Below the pieces are notes generated by a model that saw only the letters and a program-made list of their open reading frames with translations, did not search any database and had not been told where the DNA came from. From Bog-159 sp963738375 (GTDB lineage: Bacteria; Acidobacteriota; Terriglobia; Bryobacterales; Bryobacteraceae): a stretch of 64,000 bases of DNA. Positions within the stretch are counted from its first letter, which is position 1. Each line of letters begins with the position of its first letter. A program made the position numbers and the translations under genes. Shown piece by piece: positions 1-8,998 of this stretch. The stretch covers positions 620,001-684,000 of the forward strand of contig CAVTWL010000006.1 in assembly GCA_963738375.1 (NCBI GenBank). The letters run 5' to 3'.

Positions 1-311
1 GGGCCGTCGTGCGCTTGGACCAGGCCCCCCCCGAAAACTCCTGCCGGCCATCCGTGGATGTGCTGTTCCGTTCGGTGGGAGAAGTCTATGGCGGAGCGGC
101 GGTATCCGCGATTCTGACCGGCATGGGGCAGGACGGCTTGCGCGGCACGGCGGCGCTCAAGACACGCGGCGCCTACGTGATCGCCCAGGATGAAGCGAGC
201 AGCGTGGTTTGGGGCATGCCCGGCGCCGTGGCTGGCGCGGGCCTGGCGGATTGCGTACTTCCCCTGGATGCGGTCGTGCCGGAAGTCTTGCGGCAGGTAG
301 GGAAAGGATGA
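1..311 (+). CDS. cheB: CheB chemotaxis methylesterase, C-terminal part (5' end outside window)
   Basis: Carries the last ~103 residues of the CheB methylesterase domain, which removes methyl groups from glutamates of chemoreceptors and is activated by CheA phosphorylation. The segment 'AILTGMGQDGLRGTAALK' holds the conserved glycine-rich TGMGxDG motif with the catalytic Asp, and 'QDEASSVVWGMPGAV' matches the conserved C-terminal block (family knowledge). The reading frame is open to base 3, so the gene starts upstream of the window. It is followed with 4 nt between stop and start by cheR, its antagonist. An 8-C run lies at 25-32 inside the coding sequence. Confidence 0.93.
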   Translation, partial: AVVRLDQAPPENSCRPSVDVLFRSVGEVYGGAAVSAILTGMGQDGLRGTAALKTRGAYVIAQDEASSVVWGMPGAVAGAGLADCVLPLDAVVPEVLRQVGKG

Positions 312-315
312 TGTG

Positions 316-1137
316 ATGCCGGAATGCGAACTCCAGCCCGACAACTACCGCTTCCTGCAGGACTATGTGTATCGCGAGTCCGGCATCGTCCTGGATGGCG
401 ATAAACGCTACTTGCTGGAGGCCCGGCTATCGCACATCGTGAAGCAGGTCCGCTTAAGCGATTTGAACCAGCTTTGCGCGCTGCTGGGGCGGGTGTGCGA
501 TGCCGATCTCAAGCGGCAGGTGGTGGAAGCCATGACCACCAACGAAACGTTCTTCTTTCGCGATCCGGCGCAATACGAGGCGCTGCGGACCGTCGTGATT
601 CCAGCGCTGATCGCACAGCGGCAGGACACCCGCAGGCTGAGCTTCTGGTCAGCGGCATCGTCATCAGGACAGGAAGCCTACAGCCTGGCCATGATGCTGC
701 GGGAACTCGGACTGGCGGACTGGCGGATCAAGATTCAAGGCACGGATTTGTCCACGCAGATGGCGGAACGCGCGCGGGCCGGCCGGTACCTGCAGATTGA
801 AGTGAACCGCGGGCTGCCGGTTGGATATCTGGTGAAGTACTTCACGCGCGTCGGCCTGGAATGGCAGTTGAAGGACGAGGTCCGGCGCATGGTGGAGTTC
901 AGCACCTGCGATCTGCGCCACAGCATGGCGGCGCGCGGGCCTTTCGACGTGGTCTTCTGCCGGAATGTCTTGATCTACTTCGACCTGGAGGCGAAGCGCA
1001 AAATCCTGGAGGAGATTCGCGGCACCTTGTTCCGCGGGGGATACCTGCTGCTGGGAGGCAGCGAGACCACCTTGAATATTACCAACCAGTTCGAACGCCG
1101 CATCATCGGGCAGACCGTGCTCTACCAAGTTCCTTGA
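316..1137 (+). CDS. cheR: CheR protein-glutamate methyltransferase
   Basis: A 273-residue S-adenosylmethionine-dependent methyltransferase that methylates receptor glutamates in chemosensory adaptation. The N-terminal helical domain (about residues 1-75) is followed by the SAM-binding Rossmann domain with 'FWSAASSSGQEAYSLAM' (motif I) and the CheR hallmark 'VFCRNVLIYFD'. The ATG at 316 is preferred over the GTG at 313 because GGAAAGGA sits 7 nt upstream. It lies between cheB and a CheX-like gene, so adaptation enzymes are grouped. Length is normal for the family and no defect is visible. Confidence 0.95.
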   Translation: MPECELQPDNYRFLQDYVYRESGIVLDGDKRYLLEARLSHIVKQVRLSDLNQLCALLGRVCDADLKRQVVEAMTTNETFFFRDPAQYEALRTVVIPALIAQRQDTRRLSFWSAASSSGQEAYSLAMMLRELGLADWRIKIQGTDLSTQMAERARAGRYLQIEVNRGLPVGYLVKYFTRVGLEWQLKDEVRRMVEFSTCDLRHSMAARGPFDVVFCRNVLIYFDLEAKRKILEEIRGTLFRGGYLLLGGSETTLNITNQFERRIIGQTVLYQVP

Positions 1138-1147
1138 ACGAGGCAAA

Positions 1148-1618
1148 ATGCAGACGACCTTTTCGCTGGATGTTTACCGGGACGACCTGGCGCTGATTGT
1201 ACAGTCGGTCTTCCGGACCATGATGGACCTGGACGCGTCGCCTTCTGAGAGAGCCTGGACGCACTCGCCCGAAACGATTACGGCGGCAGTTCACTTCGTC
1301 GGAGAATGGCGCGGCGCGGCGTTGGTGGAGTGTCAGGCGGCGCAGGCCATCGACTTCGCCGTCCGTTTCATGGGGATCGACAGGCCGCCCGCCGTGGACG
1401 GCGATGTGCGCGACGTCATGGGCGAACTGGCCAATATGGTCGCTGGGAATCTGAAGTCGCTACTGCCGCGCGGCGTGGATCTGTCGATGCCGTCGGTGGT
1501 GGAGGGCAGCGACTATAGCGTACACATTTGCCACGTCGGCGCGATCGAACGGATGGCCTTCTCCTGCGATGCGGGCGACTTCCGCGTCACGCTGCTCGAG
1601 GTGCAGGCCCAAAGCTAA
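1148..1618 (+). CDS. CheX/CheC-like chemotaxis phosphatase
   Basis: A 156-residue CheC/CheX-fold protein. The stretch 'DVRDVMGELANMVAGNLKS' has the E-x2-N arrangement used by CheC, CheX and FliY to dephosphorylate CheY-P, with the second N/G-N-x-K part also present (family knowledge). Only one such motif is seen, as in CheX. The start ATG at 1148 follows a weak GAGG, 11 nt after the cheR stop. Its place behind cheB and cheR supports a role in CheY-P removal or adaptation. Substrate is inferred, not shown. Confidence 0.8.
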   Translation: MQTTFSLDVYRDDLALIVQSVFRTMMDLDASPSERAWTHSPETITAAVHFVGEWRGAALVECQAAQAIDFAVRFMGIDRPPAVDGDVRDVMGELANMVAGNLKSLLPRGVDLSMPSVVEGSDYSVHICHVGAIERMAFSCDAGDFRVTLLEVQAQS

Positions 1619-1652
1619 GCGTTCGAAGCGTGGCCCGTTGTATACTCGTGCC

Positions 1653-2432
1653 ATGCCCAATGTCGATAAACATCCCGCCGGAGCTTTTGTTTGGATCGAG
1701 CTAGGAACCACCGATCAAGCCGCGGCCAAAAACTTCTACGGATCTCTGTTTGGATGGGCTGCCAACGACATGCCCATGGGTCCCAACGAACACTACACCA
1801 TCTTCCGGATTGACGGACGCGACGCGGCTGCGGCGTATACCCTAAGTCCTGAGCGCTCAGGCGGCGCGCCGCCGAACTGGATGCCATATATCTCGGTGGA
1901 GAACGCAGACGCGAGCGCCGGCCGGGCGGCGAAAGCCGGCGGGAAGATTCTCGCGCCTCCCATGGATGTTTTCGACGCGGGACGCATGGCGGTGGTTGAA
2001 GACCCGACGGGCGCTTGCTTCGCCTTGTGGCAGCCCAAAGCCAACCCGGGCATCGGCATCACGGGCGTGGACGGCACGCTATGCTGGGCAGACCTGATGA
2101 GTACCGACGCCGGGCGCGCGCGGCAATTCTACGCCGAGCTTTTTGGCTGGGAGATTGCGCCGGGCGAGCACGATCCATCCGGCTACCTGCACATCAAGAA
2201 CGGCGATACGTTTATCGGCGGGATGCCGCCTGTCGGCCCTCAGCCCGGCGTGCCGTCGCACTGGCTGATGTACTTCCTGGCGTCGGACTGCGATGGCGCG
2301 ACGGCCAAGGCGAAGGGCGCGGGTGCCAACATTTACTATGGTCCGGCGACTATGGAAGGCGTCGGACGGTGGGCGGTGGTGGCCGACCCGCAGGGCGCGG
2401 TGTTCGCCATTTTCCAGCCGAAACAACCTTAG
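1653..2432 (+). CDS. two-domain glyoxalase/bleomycin-resistance (VOC) family protein
   Basis: A 259-residue protein with two consecutive VOC half-units. The first runs from 'FVWIELGTTDQAAAKNFYG' to 'FALWQPK', the second from 'LCWADLMSTDAGRARQFYA' to 'FAIFQPKQP'. Both keep the 'FY..LFGW' and 'DP.GA.FA' signatures typical of the Actinobacteria/Acidobacteria VOC group annotated as glyoxalase-like or hydroxylase. Metal ligands and substrate cannot be assigned from sequence. The ATG at 1653 is chosen because the VOC fold starts shortly after it. Its stop overlaps the convergent receptor gene by 4 bp. Confidence 0.85.
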   Translation: MPNVDKHPAGAFVWIELGTTDQAAAKNFYGSLFGWAANDMPMGPNEHYTIFRIDGRDAAAAYTLSPERSGGAPPNWMPYISVENADASAGRAAKAGGKILAPPMDVFDAGRMAVVEDPTGACFALWQPKANPGIGITGVDGTLCWADLMSTDAGRARQFYAELFGWEIAPGEHDPSGYLHIKNGDTFIGGMPPVGPQPGVPSHWLMYFLASDCDGATAKAKGAGANIYYGPATMEGVGRWAVVADPQGAVFAIFQPKQP

Positions 2433-5227
2433 AACGAGAAGCGCGCCTGCATTTCGATGCGCCGATTGGCGGATGGCGTGCCGAAGAAGCCGCCTGCCAA
2501 GGCGTTGGAAGTGCCGAACAAGGGCGACGTTAAGGTGCCGATAGGCGGGGCCAGGTTCACGTTGTTGAACAGGTTGCGCGCGGAGATGCCGATGGTGAGA
2601 TTGAACCGCTGACTGGTGACGGCGTCTCCGAAGGGACCGCCGCGTCCACCCGGGCCGCCGGGACCGCGAGGCCCCCCCCCACGCATTCCGCCGCCCATCG
2701 CGCCGCCGGGCTGCATGCCCGCCCCCGCGCCGGCCGCGCTGCTCCCGGCCTTTTCGCCGCCAAAGCCGAAGGTTCTGCTCAGGCGCAGGTTCATGCTGAA
2801 CATGCCGGGTCCATCGCCGTAGTTGCGGGGAATGATGGTTTCTCCGGGCTGGGGATTGGTCTGGAATAGCCCGTATTTCGTGCTGACAACGCCGGCGGCG
2901 TTGGGATCGGTCGCAAACGCCGGGCGGTCGTTGTAGATGGAATCGCCGTTAAGATCCTGGCCGATAGTGATATCGAAGGGCGATCCTGATTGGGCGATCA
3001 GGAACGGGCTGAAGCGCAGCCCCAGCGGAGCCACCACGCTGCCGCCGATGAACACCCGGTTGCGCACGTCGAAGCCGGCGCGCCCCCAATCGTACTGCTC
3101 GTCGTACTGATTAGACGGGAAAGTCCCGGCGCCGTCGGTGTTGCTTTGCGCTTTGCTCAAAGAATAGTAGCCGAACAGATTGATTTTCGCGTTGACGCGG
3201 GCATTGACGTTGGCGATCAACTGATTTTGGTTGAACAGGCCGCTCGATTCGTAGAGGTAGATATTCCCGACATCTCCATAAGGGAACACGCCGCTACCCG
3301 GGATCAGCGGATTATAAGTGCCCGGCAAAGGAGCGTTGATATTCCGCGAGCGCAGCACATCGACGCCGCGCGAATGGGTGTAGTTCACCGCCAGGGTTAT
3401 GTTCTTGGGCAACTGCCGTTCCACGCCGATGGCGCCCTGCATGGTGTAGGGCGAATGCAGATGCGCGTAGATTTCGCGGATAGTGCTGGAGGCCGCGGTC
3501 AAGTCCGAGAGGGGAGGAATACCGGGATAGAAAGTGGGGTCATTGACCAAATATTGCTGCTGCAGGATGCCGTTCTGCTGGAGCGCGGTCATGACCATGT
3601 TTTCGCCGAAGCGGTCGTAAAAGATTCCGAAGCCGCCGCGGATTACGGTTTTCGGCTGGCCGGACTTGCCGCCGCCGACGCCCCAGGCAAAGCCTAGGCG
3701 GGGAGCGACGTCGGCGCGGTCGCCGATGTTGTCCTGCGTTTCGAAGCGCAGGCCGAGGCTGAGGGTGAAATTGGGGCGAAGCCGCCAATCGTCGGTGGCG
3801 AAGAGCCCGGCGTCGTACTGCCTGACGGTGGCCGCGGGAGTTCCCGCGATGATCGAGAACTGGCTGGGCTCTCCCGCGCTATAGGCGGCCAGCGAGTCGA
3901 ACGTATACATACCGTCGTAGTTGCCGGTCGAGAGATCGTTCAAAGTCACGTCGCGCAGGCGGCCGCCAAACTTGAAGAAATGTTTGCCATGCGCGATGGA
4001 AGTGAAGTTCTGAAATTCGTAATGGTTTTCGTTGCTGAAAGACTGGCCGAGCCCGAAAGGCGTGCCTCCGCCGGTGAAGGCGCCTAACACCGAGATGCCT
4101 GGGGTGGAGTTGTCGCCGAATTGCTGATTGGTGTCGTGGATGAACTGGAAGCGCGTCTCGTTGATGACCGTAGCGCTGACCATGATCGTGTCCGTCAAGC
4201 TGGCGCTCTGTTCGCCGATGTCGACGTTATAGGCGCGGCTGGGAAGTACCAAACCGCCGATCCCCTGATTGTCCTGGGTCGCGTAGGAATAACGATAGCG
4301 GCCGACTAAGGTGTTCTTGGAGTTCAACTGGTAGTCGATGCGGGGACTGACCGTGGTTCGCACTTGGGGAGCGATCACCGCCTGGCTGAACGGGCCCGTC
4401 AGAATGACGGCGCTAACCACGGAAGTTTCCTGCTGGTCGCGCCGCTCGGCGTCGATGAAGAAAGACGCCTTCTTGCCGAGGGGACCGCTGAGGCTGCCGG
4501 AAAGCATGCGCTGCTGATAGGGCGGCTTGTCCGGCGCGAAAGGATTGCGGGAGTTGAAGATGGAATCGCCGAAGTTAAAGAAAATCTGGCCGCGGAATTT
4601 GTCGGTGCCGGGCTTGGTGAAGACTTCGATCCGTCCGAAGCCCAATTTGTCGAATTCGGCGGAAAAGGGATTTTGGTTGATGCGGATTTCGCGGATGGAT
4701 TCTTTGGGCGGAAGCTGGCCCCCAGTGAAACCGTCGATGTAGATCTGGCCGCCGTTGGGACCGGCGGAAGGGCCCGCCAGGGCTTCCAGATCGTTCTGCA
4801 AATCGTCTGGATCGTCCGAGAGGGCGTCGAGATCGGTACCTTTCAGCACCAGCGCGCCGACGTTAGCGGAAGGATCGACATCGACGTGCGCGGTGTCGGA
4901 GACAGTAACTTCCTGGCGTTCGGCGATCACCACCATTTGTATGTCGAGTTTGGAGGCGCCCCCGGTGCTGAGGTCCAAGCCGGTCTTTTCAAAAAGGGCA
5001 AAACCTTGCGCGGTAGCGCGCACGGTGTAAGTAACGGGTAGCAGACCGTCCAGAGAATAGCGTCCCTGAGCGTCGGTTTGGGCAACTTTGACCGAGCCTT
5101 GCGCACTGGTGACCGTAACGGCGGCTCCCGGAATCGACGCCCCAGACGGGTCCGTAACCACGCCCGTCAACCTGGCGGGTGACGGCGGAGCGGCCATCGC
5201 GGCCATCAGAAAGATCGCGGCGATCAT
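2429..5227 (-). CDS. Oar-like TonB-dependent receptor with carboxypeptidase-regulatory N-terminal domain
   Basis: A 932-residue outer-membrane barrel. Residues ~18-105 form a CarboxypepD_reg-like domain ('LTGVVTDPSGASIPGAAVTV'), then a plug region with 'IYIDGFTGGQLPPKESIREI' and 'GRIEVFTKPG', then the long beta-barrel ending in the C-terminal aromatic 'ARFSF' expected for BAM recognition. This architecture is expanded in Acidobacteria, where such receptors are thought to take up oligo- or polymeric substrates. A Gly/Pro/Met-rich low-complexity loop lies near residues 815-850, coding for a 9-C run at 2672-2680. It is translationally coupled (ATGA overlap) to the DUF5666 gene upstream. The N-terminal signal is short and weak. 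Confidence 0.9.
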   Translation of the reverse strand: MIAAIFLMAAMAAPPSPARLTGVVTDPSGASIPGAAVTVTSAQGSVKVAQTDAQGRYSLDGLLPVTYTVRATAQGFALFEKTGLDLSTGGASKLDIQMVVIAERQEVTVSDTAHVDVDPSANVGALVLKGTDLDALSDDPDDLQNDLEALAGPSAGPNGGQIYIDGFTGGQLPPKESIREIRINQNPFSAEFDKLGFGRIEVFTKPGTDKFRGQIFFNFGDSIFNSRNPFAPDKPPYQQRMLSGSLSGPLGKKASFFIDAERRDQQETSVVSAVILTGPFSQAVIAPQVRTTVSPRIDYQLNSKNTLVGRYRYSYATQDNQGIGGLVLPSRAYNVDIGEQSASLTDTIMVSATVINETRFQFIHDTNQQFGDNSTPGISVLGAFTGGGTPFGLGQSFSNENHYEFQNFTSIAHGKHFFKFGGRLRDVTLNDLSTGNYDGMYTFDSLAAYSAGEPSQFSIIAGTPAATVRQYDAGLFATDDWRLRPNFTLSLGLRFETQDNIGDRADVAPRLGFAWGVGGGKSGQPKTVIRGGFGIFYDRFGENMVMTALQQNGILQQQYLVNDPTFYPGIPPLSDLTAASSTIREIYAHLHSPYTMQGAIGVERQLPKNITLAVNYTHSRGVDVLRSRNINAPLPGTYNPLIPGSGVFPYGDVGNIYLYESSGLFNQNQLIANVNARVNAKINLFGYYSLSKAQSNTDGAGTFPSNQYDEQYDWGRAGFDVRNRVFIGGSVVAPLGLRFSPFLIAQSGSPFDITIGQDLNGDSIYNDRPAFATDPNAAGVVSTKYGLFQTNPQPGETIIPRNYGDGPGMFSMNLRLSRTFGFGGEKAGSSAAGAGAGMQPGGAMGGGMRGGGPRGPGGPGGRGGPFGDAVTSQRFNLTIGISARNLFNNVNLAPPIGTLTSPLFGTSNALAGGFFGTPSANRRIEMQARFSF

Positions 5228-6439
5228 TGCATGCCGCCCATGTTCATATCGAGGTTCCAGGAGCCTAGGACCATCGCGCGCTGGCTGCCGGCCGGCGCGG
5301 CGGTCAGGATGGGTTCAACGCCGGCCACCAGGGTGATGGCGGTGACTTGTCCGGGGTCGGCGCCTTCGGTGCTCGAGACGATGAGGGCGTCGCCAGGCTT
5401 AAGGTCTTCGAGCTTCAAAGGAGGCAGATGTTCCAGCATTTGTTGCATATCGCCGCCACGGCCGCGCGGACCGCCGGGCGCCGCGACGCCGGGAGCCGGT
5501 GGTCCGCCAGCGGCAGCTCCTGAACCCGCGGGAGCACCCTGCGGACGCTGTCCGCCCGCGCCACCCTGCCAGTTTCCGCCTCCCGCGCCCGGAGTGCCCG
5601 GAGCGCCCGGAGCGCCGCCCGCCGCCCGCATCGCGATCATTTTCGCCATCATCTCCGGAAGTTTGCGCATGATGGAATCGGCATTCACGCGCACCAGCAG
5701 TGGTTTCTTGGTGGCCAGATCGGTAACTTTCATGGTTTGGGAAGCCGGGTCGATGGAGATCACCGTCGCGGCGACATTGCGGAACGATCCGGAAACCACT
5801 TCTTCGGCCGCGTAGTGCGTTCCATCGTCGCTCTTGGTTCCCAGGGCGCGAACCTGGTCGCCAGCCTTGATTTGAGCCACTGTGCCGGGCTTGGCATCCG
5901 CGAACTTCACCGAATCCGGAGCGTAGCGGCTCACACTGGTTTTATCCGTTGTGGATATGATGAGCGGCTTGTTGCCCTCCGCGGTGCGGGTGTTGATCGT
6001 GATTTCTCCCGCTTTGGGGTCCACCGCCGTCACTAATCCGCCGACTCCTCGTTTTTGCCATTCGGCCTGATCGGCTTGCTGCTTCTTCGCGATGTCCGCT
6101 TTGGTCATCACTACCAGGGTCGTGGCGGCGAGAGTTGCCTTGTCCTCGGAAAGTTCGCCGCGAGCGAGGAGGCGGTCGCCGGCGGCGATATCGGTAGCGA
6201 GTGATCGGCGTGGCTTTTGCCATACTCTTTTCGCCGGGCGGCAAATGCAGGAATTTTGCGCCGTCGTGCGGGGTAATTTTGATGGTTTTTCCATCATCGG
6301 TGCGTAGTGTGATTTGTCCGTTGCCGGAATCGATGGCCTGGACGGCCCCCACCACGTTGGTGCGCGCAGGCTGCTGGGAAAAGGCCAGGCCTAAGGTTAA
6401 GCAGACCAAGGCCACATAGCGAATTGCGGTGATTTTCAT
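5224..6439 (-). CDS. secreted DUF5666-repeat protein, interrupted by one frameshift
   Basis: Read as one gene from ATG 6439, preceded by GGAG, with a signal peptide 'MKITAIRYVALVCLTLGLAF'. The first frame runs through 'NVVGAVQAIDSGNGQITLRT' to about base 6205, where it leaves frame. The second frame continues from 'DIAAGDRLLARGELSED' to the stop at 5224. Several small beta-barrel units of the DUF5666 kind follow one another ('GVGGLVTAVDPKAGEITI', 'NVAATVISIDPASQTMKV'), then a Gly/Pro/Ala-rich tail. The shift equals one extra or two missing bases near 6200-6205. Its stop overlaps the receptor start, so the two are co-translated; it may assist that receptor, but this is inference. Confidence 0.72.
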
Positions 6440-6562
6440 TACAGAGAACTCCAAATTGTGAAGACGTTGCCAAAACCACCAAGGTTATGCGTCCCTGGGA
6501 AAAATGTTGAGCCGTATGGCGGTTACGCGCGACTGGGCGGCCGTGACAGCGTTTGGGCGATA

Positions 6563-6901
6563 TCAGCTTGCAATCGGTTGCAGGATGCGCCAAATGCCGT
6601 AAAGGGCGAAGGCGGCCGCGCCTCCTTGCCAGAGCCGCGCTCGGGAGCGTCCGTTCCAGAAGAGAGCGAACAGCATGATGAAGCCGAGGGGCGCCAATGC
6701 GTTGAAGCGCACGGCGTCGGCGAAATGGCCTTTGGCTAGGGCAAACAGGGCGCGTGTGAGACCGCATAGCGCGCAGGGACGTCCCGTGAGCCAATAGAAG
6801 CCGCAGAGGCGGATGGCCGGGGCGGCGGGCACGGTGAAATACCACAGCGCCACGAACAGGGCGGCGGCTGAGGCGGCGCGGATTGAGGCCGAGCGGGTCA
6901 C
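6563..6901 (-). CDS. DUF2752 family membrane protein
   Basis: A 112-residue membrane protein with the DUF2752 signature 'CALCGLTRALFALAKGHFAD' followed by the conserved N-x-L ('RFNALAPLG'). About three hydrophobic segments are visible. The start is the GTG at 6901, which overlaps the stop of the preceding gene as GTGA. Function of the family is unknown; members often sit next to zinc-ribbon/DUF4870-like membrane proteins, as here. It ends a four-gene minus-strand set with overlapping start/stop codons. Confidence 0.8.
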   Translation of the reverse strand: MTRSASIRAASAAALFVALWYFTVPAAPAIRLCGFYWLTGRPCALCGLTRALFALAKGHFADAVRFNALAPLGFIMLFALFWNGRSRARLWQGGAAAFALYGIWRILQPIAS

Positions 6902-7611
6902 AGCGTGCTGGCTGTGCCGGGGTCGAAGCCGACGATTTCCTTGTAGGCGATGGTGATCGCCGCGAATGTCACCGGAATCGTAACCAGCAGCCCTACCACG
7001 CAGCAAAGCAGCCCCAGGACGTTCACCAGGAACATTAGGATAAGAAACATGGTGAAGCCGAAATAGTCGCGCTTCACCACCGCGTGGCTGGCTTGCATCG
7101 CCTGCCAGAAATCCATGCGCTTATCCACGATGAAGAGATAAGTGAACTTGTACATCGAGGCGATCACAAGTCCTGGAACGATGCAGAGGAGCGTGCCCGC
7201 GAAGACGAACAGGCCGATCAGGAGGGTGGCGATCAGGGAGGGAACGAAATAATTGAAGCCGATGAAGAGATCGCCGAAATCGGCGCGGCGGCCGAGCAGC
7301 TTCTTTATGGTGAAAATATGGAAACCGGCGCTGAGCGGACCTTGCAGGATGCCCGCGCCGGCGCCGTTCAACAAAACGTAGACGAGTGCCATGAGGACGT
7401 AGTTGCCCAGGTCGGCAGTCACCATCGACCAACCTTCGCCGATCCACCGGCCCGCTTCCACGCGGACGGTTAGGGGGGGGGCCCAGGGAACCAGGGTCGC
7501 GCTATCCGTAGCGGGATCGTGAGCCGCGAGCGAGGCTCCGCAGGCGGTACAGAACTGAACTTCGGGACCGGCTTCAGCCCCACACTTGTGGCAGAACATT
7601 TGACGGATCAT
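6898..7611 (-). CDS. zinc-ribbon polytopic membrane protein
   Basis: A 237-residue protein. The N-terminal zinc ribbon 'MFCHKCGAEAGPEVQFCTAC' gives two CxxC pairs, then a short linker and about four to five hydrophobic helices (for example 'YVLMALVYVLLNGAGAGILQ' and 'LLIGLFVFAGTLLCIVPGL'). The membrane part resembles the glycerophosphoryl-diester/DUF975-type integral membrane domain, but I do not claim a function. The ATG at 7611 forms ATGA with the GT9 stop; an ATG at 7599, directly before the ribbon, is the alternative. A 9-G run at 7473-7481 lies in the linker. Confidence 0.75.
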   Translation of the reverse strand: MIRQMFCHKCGAEAGPEVQFCTACGASLAAHDPATDSATLVPWAPPLTVRVEAGRWIGEGWSMVTADLGNYVLMALVYVLLNGAGAGILQGPLSAGFHIFTIKKLLGRRADFGDLFIGFNYFVPSLIATLLIGLFVFAGTLLCIVPGLVIASMYKFTYLFIVDKRMDFWQAMQASHAVVKRDYFGFTMFLILMFLVNVLGLLCCVVGLLVTIPVTFAAITIAYKEIVGFDPGTASTL

Positions 7612-8432
7612 ACCACGCTGAGCGCGCGGGTGACCGCCTCTGCCACGAGGGGGACCGTGAGATCGTCCCATCGCGGCGTGGAGAGGACGGTGACGCGCGG
7701 CCCTCGCGGCGCCCACGCGGCGGGATCGGATGCGGAGAACAGGGCGATGACGGGCGTACCGGCGGCGGCGGCGAGGTGGGTGGGGCCGGAATCGTTACCG
7801 ATGTAGATGCGGGCGGATGCCAGCCAGCGGGCGAGTTCGTAGAGATCGCTGAAACGCCGCGCCCCGGGCAGATCATCGCCGGGCCCGGCGCACCATTCCA
7901 CCGGCATGGTGGTTTGCAGGCGGCGGGCGAGCTCCTGAAAGTTTTCGAGGGGCCAGCGTTTCTTCTGGCTTCCGGCGAAGGGATGAATCACCGCGAAGTC
8001 CTCGCGAGAAACGCCGCAAGGGATGCGAGGGACGGCGCCGGGGGCGCACGCTGCGATGGCGCGAATCTGATCCAGGTAAAAGTCCGTGGCGTGCAAGCCT
8101 GTACCGGCGGCCGGAAGGGCGGGGAAGAATTGCACGGGCAGATGCAACGCGGCGGCTGCCTGGCGAAATTCGGGGCGATTGGCTCCATACCATGAGACGA
8201 TCGAATCGAAGCCGCCAAGGGTTTCGAGCAGACGATTGTTAGGACCGGTCAATTCGAGAAGATCGAGGCCGGTGGAGGCGATGGAGCGGGCTCGATCGGC
8301 GATGCGGGCGGCCAGCGGAACCACGGCGCCGGAGCACCAAATCTCGAACTCGGCCTCGCGCAGGCATTCAATCGCTGGTATGGAAACGATGAAATCGCCG
8401 ATGGCGCCGGGACGAATGACGAGCCGCTTCAA
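7608..8432 (-). CDS. glycosyltransferase family 9 (heptosyltransferase-like)
   Basis: A 274-residue GT9 enzyme. 'KRLVIRPGAIGDFIVSIPAI' is the N-terminal acceptor-side motif of ADP-heptose:LPS heptosyltransferases, 'VIHPFAGSQKKRWPLENFQE' the middle motif, and 'YIGNDSGPTHLAAAAGTPVI' the sugar-nucleotide-binding motif. It probably adds a sugar to lipopolysaccharide core or another envelope glycan at the inner face of the inner membrane. The start codon is taken as TTG 8432, overlapping the upstream stop as TTGA, because the conserved KRL begins right there. A larger open frame upstream in the same phase is antisense noise to the preceding gene. Confidence 0.87.
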   Translation of the reverse strand: MKRLVIRPGAIGDFIVSIPAIECLREAEFEIWCSGAVVPLAARIADRARSIASTGLDLLELTGPNNRLLETLGGFDSIVSWYGANRPEFRQAAAALHLPVQFFPALPAAGTGLHATDFYLDQIRAIAACAPGAVPRIPCGVSREDFAVIHPFAGSQKKRWPLENFQELARRLQTTMPVEWCAGPGDDLPGARRFSDLYELARWLASARIYIGNDSGPTHLAAAAGTPVIALFSASDPAAWAPRGPRVTVLSTPRWDDLTVPLVAEAVTRALSVV

Positions 8433-8869
8433 GAACCCAGCATAGCTTCGATGGTGAGGTTCGGCGTGAGACGGGGCGCAAGGTAGGAGGCGCCCGCGTT
8501 TTCCTCGAGGGTGACGGTATGCTCGATCCAGTCGGAGAGCGGGAGGTTGCGGAACAGGATGCGCTCGCGCACCACCAGGGTTTGGCGGCTCATGAAAAAT
8601 ACCCGGCTTTTCCGCATATATTGGCGCTGCTCGACGCGAAAATCGTTGAGAAATTCGTCGAAGGCGGCGCGCCTGGCTTCGGCGCGGGCATCGAAAATGG
8701 CGCTTTCCAAACGATCCCGCTGCACCAGAAGCGCGCTTTGCAGTTCGGCCAGCGCCCCTCTCTCCTGCGCGATGGCTTCCTCCATGCGGCAATGCATCAT
8801 GAAGCAAATCAACAGCGCGGCGCCGCTGGCAGTGAAACCCGGAACGAAAATCCAAAGGAGAATTGCCAT
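8429..8869 (-). CDS. hypothetical membrane-anchored coiled-coil protein
   Basis: I do not recognise a family. The protein (146 residues from ATG 8869) has an N-terminal hydrophobic helix 'MAILLWIFVPGFTASGAALL', then a charged, Ala/Glu/Arg-rich stretch ('EEAIAQERGALAELQSALLV') likely to form a coiled coil, and a basic C-terminal part. A GTG at 8890 preceded by AGGA is an alternative start adding seven residues. The stop overlaps the GT9 start, so it is probably co-translated with an envelope glycosyltransferase and may be an envelope protein. Confidence 0.6.
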   Translation of the reverse strand: MAILLWIFVPGFTASGAALLICFMMHCRMEEAIAQERGALAELQSALLVQRDRLESAIFDARAEARRAAFDEFLNDFRVEQRQYMRKSRVFFMSRQTLVVRERILFRNLPLSDWIEHTVTLEENAGASYLAPRLTPNLTIEAMLGS

Positions 8870-8943
8870 GAAATACCGAACTATTTGCACCAATCCTAGT
8901 TGACAATCGGATGACAAGCAACGCTGTCTCTCGTACCTTAACC

Positions 8944-8962
8944 CCTCCGTAGCTTACGGGGG
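8944..8962. other. intergenic hairpin between divergent genes
   Basis: CCTCCGTA and TACGGGGG pair over 8 positions (one G-T wobble) around a GCT loop. No T-run follows on either strand, so it is not an obvious terminator. It could be a leader structure or a protein site in the 130-bp divergent gap before the YhhN gene. Confidence 0.35.
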
Positions 8963-8984
8963 AAACCCCGGTTAGTTATCGCGT

Positions 8985-8990
8985 TATACT
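8985..8990 (+). promoter_or_regulatory. possible -10 box (TATACT) for the YhhN gene
   Basis: TATACT lies only 8 bp before the ATG at 8999, which would give a leaderless or near-leaderless transcript. No good -35 element is seen 16-18 bp upstream, so this is a weak call. Confidence 0.3.
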
Positions 8991-8998
8991 GCGGGGCG

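Noticed and set aside
2990..3697. Long open frame antisense to the TonB-dependent receptor
   Set aside because: Typical high-GC shadow of a real gene; no recognisable domain or start context.
8900..8905. TTGACA as a -35 box for YhhN
   Set aside because: No -10-like hexamer at 16-18 bp; probably chance.
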